DNA from: Epithemia pelagica
Taxonomy: Eukaryota > Bacillariophyta > Bacillariophyceae > Surirellales > Surirellaceae
Length of the DNA: 64,000 nucleotides
Direction: 5' to 3'
Assembly (NCBI GenBank): GCA_946965045.2
Contig: OX337232.1
Coordinates: 1,240,001 to 1,304,000 of the forward strand
Made by a program: the position numbers and the translations under genes
Notes under the pieces: generated by a model
What the model saw: only the letters and a program-made list of their open reading frames with translations
The model's database searches: none
Told to the model about the DNA's origin: nothing
In this document: piece after piece, positions 60,862-64,000 of the stretch
Layout of the letters: the number at the start of each line of letters is the position of its first letter
Numbering within the stretch: the stretch's first letter is position 1

Positions 60862-62253
60862 ATGTTTCGGGCTCTCTTTTCGCCCGGTCCTAAAACAAAT
60901 CGCAAATCGGACTTGTTCCGATATCGAGGAGGTCGATATCCGTCCCTGGTGCAACAAATTCGTCAAACGTTGGGTCAATGTTTGCGCGAAACGGGTCGAG
61001 CTTTGGATCGCATGGGTTGGCGGTTGGAAAGTTTTACCTGGTTGCCGGACAAGTACATTGGAATTGATCCACCCGTACCCTTTCAAGACTTTTTGAGTCG
61101 GCACGTGACTCAATTGCCGCTCTTGCACTCCGGAAAGCCGGTGGTGCATGAAAAGGTGGCCTTTATTGCACCCTGTGCCACCTTGTTGGGCAATGTTCGA
61201 GTCGATCAAAATGCCTCAATTTGGTATGGTGCTGTACTACGAGGCGATACTAGCTATAATGCCGCGAGTTTTCAGCAAAGTGACCAGGAAATTTTACAAC
61301 ATGCACAAGAGGCTCTACCGCAGTTGTTGTTGCGAGATGGTAGCGAGGATCAATCACCGCTAGACACACAACAAAGCAAGGAAGACGATGACGACAACGA
61401 CGAGGAAGACCACGATGACGAAAAGACGGGTCGGCGACGAAAAAAACCGAAAGGCATTTTTGAAAAATGGGAGGATAGTTACGATAATGCTTATTGCAAG
61501 GGTGGTGGCATTTATGTCGGTCCAGATACCAATTTGCAAGACGGTGTTTTGGTAACGGCCCGTGACGGAGATACTGTGATTGGGCAGGGAGTGACAGTGG
61601 GCCATTTGGCTCAATTGCATAGTTGCAAGGTGCAAGATTATGCTTTGATTGGGATGGGATCAATTTTGTCGGAAGGGTGTCACATCGAAACCGAAGCCTT
61701 GGTAGCAGCGGGTGCCGTCGTACCAGCCCATACCACAATTGGAGCGGGAGAATTGTGGGTAGGCTCACCAGCTCGTAAGATACGAGATTTGACTGCTGAG
61801 GAGCGAGAAAAACTGCATTATCAATCCAGTGAATACGTTCAGTTGGCCTTGTCGCAACGTCATGTCATGGAATTGGGTGGCAATTTGACCAAGGCCAACA
61901 TTTCGTTAATGGAGGCTGTTCGGCACAATCTACAACACGAATACGAGACGCAAGAAACCCATGAAGAACGGATCTATCGGACAAACAAATGGATGCAAAC
62001 CATCTATCGTCCTTATTTGAAGAAACCACCGCCAAGGCCAGAGGCCCTCGAGGCGGGAGAGGAAGATGCGACACCCCCATTGTTGGCCGGTGTGGATGGT
62101 GGAGTTGTTGATACGAATACCATGGACAGTACCGACAGCAGCCTACCTCCCCCAACGTCATCCATGGAAAGAGGAACCCAAACAGGAAATGAGAACGACA
62201 CGGAACAATCATCTTCCACATCAAACGACACAATTGGGCCACCGAAGTCTTAG
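60862..62253 (+). CDS. Gamma-carbonic-anhydrase-like protein with long acidic insertion
   Basis: The protein has 463 residues in one exon. It has a left-handed beta-helix core: FIAPCATLLGNVRVDQNASIWYGAVLRGDTSYN (about 95-130), GIYVGPDTNLQDGVLVTARDGDTVIGQGVTVGHLAQLHSC, YALIGMGSILSEGCHIE and WVGSPARKIRDL, all as in mitochondrial gamma-CA and CAL subunits of complex I. Of the metal ligands of archaeal Cam, the two histidines in GHLAQLH (248 and 253) are present, but the first (in the LVHVA position) is Thr 232. Between strands lies an acidic KR/DE-rich insert (about 149-215). The N-terminus (RALFSPGPKTNRKSD...) could be a mitochondrial presequence. Likely a structural complex I role, not catalysis. 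Confidence 0.8.
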   Translation: MFRALFSPGPKTNRKSDLFRYRGGRYPSLVQQIRQTLGQCLRETGRALDRMGWRLESFTWLPDKYIGIDPPVPFQDFLSRHVTQLPLLHSGKPVVHEKVAFIAPCATLLGNVRVDQNASIWYGAVLRGDTSYNAASFQQSDQEILQHAQEALPQLLLRDGSEDQSPLDTQQSKEDDDDNDEEDHDDEKTGRRRKKPKGIFEKWEDSYDNAYCKGGGIYVGPDTNLQDGVLVTARDGDTVIGQGVTVGHLAQLHSCKVQDYALIGMGSILSEGCHIETEALVAAGAVVPAHTTIGAGELWVGSPARKIRDLTAEEREKLHYQSSEYVQLALSQRHVMELGGNLTKANISLMEAVRHNLQHEYETQETHEERIYRTNKWMQTIYRPYLKKPPPRPEALEAGEEDATPPLLAGVDGGVVDTNTMDSTDSSLPPPTSSMERGTQTGNENDTEQSSSTSNDTIGPPKS

Positions 62254-62891
62254 CGGGAACGGCGACTACAAGGATCCTGCTGGGACAAACGAGCCAAAAA
62301 CAACCATCATCGCTCTGTAAGGTCTGTTGAAGATATAGAAGTCTTTGCATTGGCAGACCCAGGGCTGTGGTTAGCACAGTGGTTCCCAATTCTGTTACTC
62401 ATTGCGCGGGCTGTAGTTCAATGGCATTGATAAATAATCATTGCTTTTTCACAGATGCGAAGTTGTGGCAAGACATATCCTTCGGTATCTTGACAGCGAA
62501 TCGATGTAATATCTAGTAGGTAGGAAATAGATAATGCCATGGTTCAATGGCGCAGTTTAATCCTCCATGACTCCTTTTTGTTTGTACTAAGAGGAAGGTA
62601 GATATGGTTCAGCGTAACTCTCAAGTCGTTCAATAGTACACCTATTCAATAAAGCACACCCAATGATGATCAACCACGAATACGAGCAACCAAAATGCTT
62701 CCCGTGATTCGGCAAGAGACAAAGGGAAATAAAGATTGGATCTTTCAGAAGTGATAAGCACAAAGAGACTCGCCGAAACCATGGCACAAACCATCGCTCT
62801 TTCCCTCACAACAAAATTACTCGCAGTTGCTTTCTGCGCCTTCCCATCAAACTGTCTTGCGGTGATTCGTAATGTAGTTGTTGCTGTATTC
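62254..62891. other. Intergenic region between convergent gamma-CA-like and syntaxin genes
   Basis: About 640 bp with no supportable gene. The only ATG-led frame of note (62781-62939, 52 residues, hydrophobic) overlaps the end of the syntaxin gene antisense and is not supported. The region is probably both 3' UTRs. Confidence 0.45.
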
Positions 62892-64000
62892 TCATCGGTG
62901 TTTGAGCACCAAAATGATCAACAGGACAAAAATAAGTGAGGAAAGACAAATTATACATCGCATGGGTCGTGCATTCTTTTGCGTTTCTTCCGCCTTTTCG
63001 AGTTGTTTGATTCCAGTTTTGGTATGTTCGACAACCGTTTCCATATTGTAATCAATGCGATCCAAAATGGTTCCTTGATCAATCACCAACACAGCCAATT
63101 CTTTGAAGATTTGTCCCAACTCTTCAATGGACTGTGCAATTTTGACAATCTCTTGGTCACGGCTACGAACCGCTTCTTGCAAATCATCCACCACTGCCAT
63201 TTGCTGAGTTGTAAAGAATTCTCCGCTACCACCACCGGGGCCACCACCACCAGCACCCCCTGATGAGGTACTCGCATTCAAGTCAATGCCGAACCGAGAA
63301 TCTGCACCCGCCACCAAACCACCACTTTTTTGAGTCTGCACTTCGGACAGATACTTTCTTTGTGATTGACGAAAGGTCACTGAAAGCTCTTGCAAGCGCT
63401 TTGCCAAGCTGATAATGTTCAGGGATTCATGCGCAGAGTTGCATCGTCAGATCCTTCCAAAGGAACAACACAGACACTAAGGAACCAAGTAATAAAACTT
63501 ACCTTCTTTGGATATTTGCTCCAATGGTCGCTTCTTGCCCCCCAGCTCGTTTGGTGGCAACACCAACTTTCTGTAAATGTCGCTCGGCAGTCCGAAAAGC
63601 ACTGGTAATGTCTTGAGTCAAGGCTTCAATTTTTCCTTCCATGTGTTCCAAGTCCCGACCAAAGACGGAACCCACTCGCTGCGAGTGCATTGATTGCAAG
63701 GTAGACATTTGCGTTTGAATTTCTGACAAACAATGTTCAACAGCATTGACATCTTCAACCCAGGCAGGAGGTTTGGGCGATCCACTGTTAAAGGTTGACA
63801 TTTGAATCCCTCCAGAACCATGACCCTCTTCCGCCAACATCAAATCGTGATGTTCCATGTTGACAGAGGAACTTCCACCACCGGCAGAAAGCTTCTTGTA
63901 CCCGTTTCCATGGTCTAGATAGGATTTATGTGAATGTCGAGAAATAATGAAACAAACGAAACAAGTGAGGGAGAAAGAGAACAAAAACGAGGGCAACCGA
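62892..64000 (-). CDS. Syntaxin-16/Tlg2-type Qa-SNARE (SYP4), partial at right edge
   Basis: The two coding exons seen are 63503-63914 (approximately) and 62892-63408, joined by a 94-bp intron (63409-63502) that gives NIQRSLAKRLQEL. The middle exon encodes the Habc-type region PPAWVEDVNAVEHCLSEIQTQMSTLQSMH. The last exon encodes the Qa-SNARE helix with QEIVKIAQSIEELGQIFKELAVLVIDQGTILDRIDYN (central Gln) and a C-terminal transmembrane anchor CIICLSSLIFVLLIILVLKHR. It mediates fusion at the trans-Golgi network and endosomes. The exon starts after a CTAG acceptor at about 63915; the N-terminal exon is beyond the window or in 63920-64000. Confidence 0.88.

Noticed and set aside
62781-62939. 52-residue hydrophobic ORF
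   Set aside because: It overlaps the syntaxin coding exon antisense and has no supporting motif.

Overview
The window looks like nuclear DNA of a stramenopile alga, most likely a diatom. Genes are close together on both strands and carry few, short GT-AG introns (68 to 218 bp). Several proteins begin with a signal peptide followed by a plastid-type transit region. The gene families (plastid ArgC, MATE transporter, gamma-carbonic-anhydrase-like protein, SYP4-type syntaxin, complex I 21 kDa subunit) fit a photosynthetic eukaryote. The species cannot be named from the sequence alone.

Region 1 (1-9.9 kb) is mobile DNA. A Ty3/gypsy pol with protease, RT, RNase H and integrase ends at 9504. Its gag region is split by a 3,381-bp DNA element at 1879-5259, which has perfect 17-bp terminal inverted repeats, an 8-bp target duplication and long subterminal arrays of GAGTAC/CTCGAGTA motifs. 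Removing the element rejoins the Gly-Arg-rich gag frame exactly.

Region 2 (10.3-31.2 kb) is ordinary host sequence: UTP18, eS25, a METTL21/FAM86-like methyltransferase, a dual-specificity phosphatase, a YHS-domain protein with an in-frame TGA, a CER1-like wax enzyme, uL3, a MATE transporter, a coiled-coil protein, an unrecognised membrane protein, a complex I 21 kDa subunit, a RagA/Gtr1 GTPase and an unknown conserved-looking protein.

Region 3 (31.3-48 kb) is a second mobile block. It holds a 181-bp tandem duplication, one or two inverted-repeat DNA elements (32122-37601) with arrays of ATGTGAA/TTCACAT motifs and a captured, broken piece of a nickel-transport-family gene, and an 8.1-kb tyrosine-recombinase retrotransposon (39549-47658, minus strand) with gag-like, RT/RNase H and recombinase ORFs framed by split direct repeats.

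Region 4 (48-64 kb) returns to host genes: a frataxin-like protein, an Mrc1/claspin-like replication-checkpoint protein, DPH4, plastid ArgC (three exons), a small basic protein, KTI12, a TPR plus RS-rich protein, a gamma-carbonic-anhydrase-like protein and a syntaxin-16/Tlg2 gene that runs off the right edge. DPH4 (diphthamide on EF2) and KTI12 (Elongator tRNA modification) both serve translation, as do uL3, eS25 and UTP18, but nothing suggests operon-like linkage.
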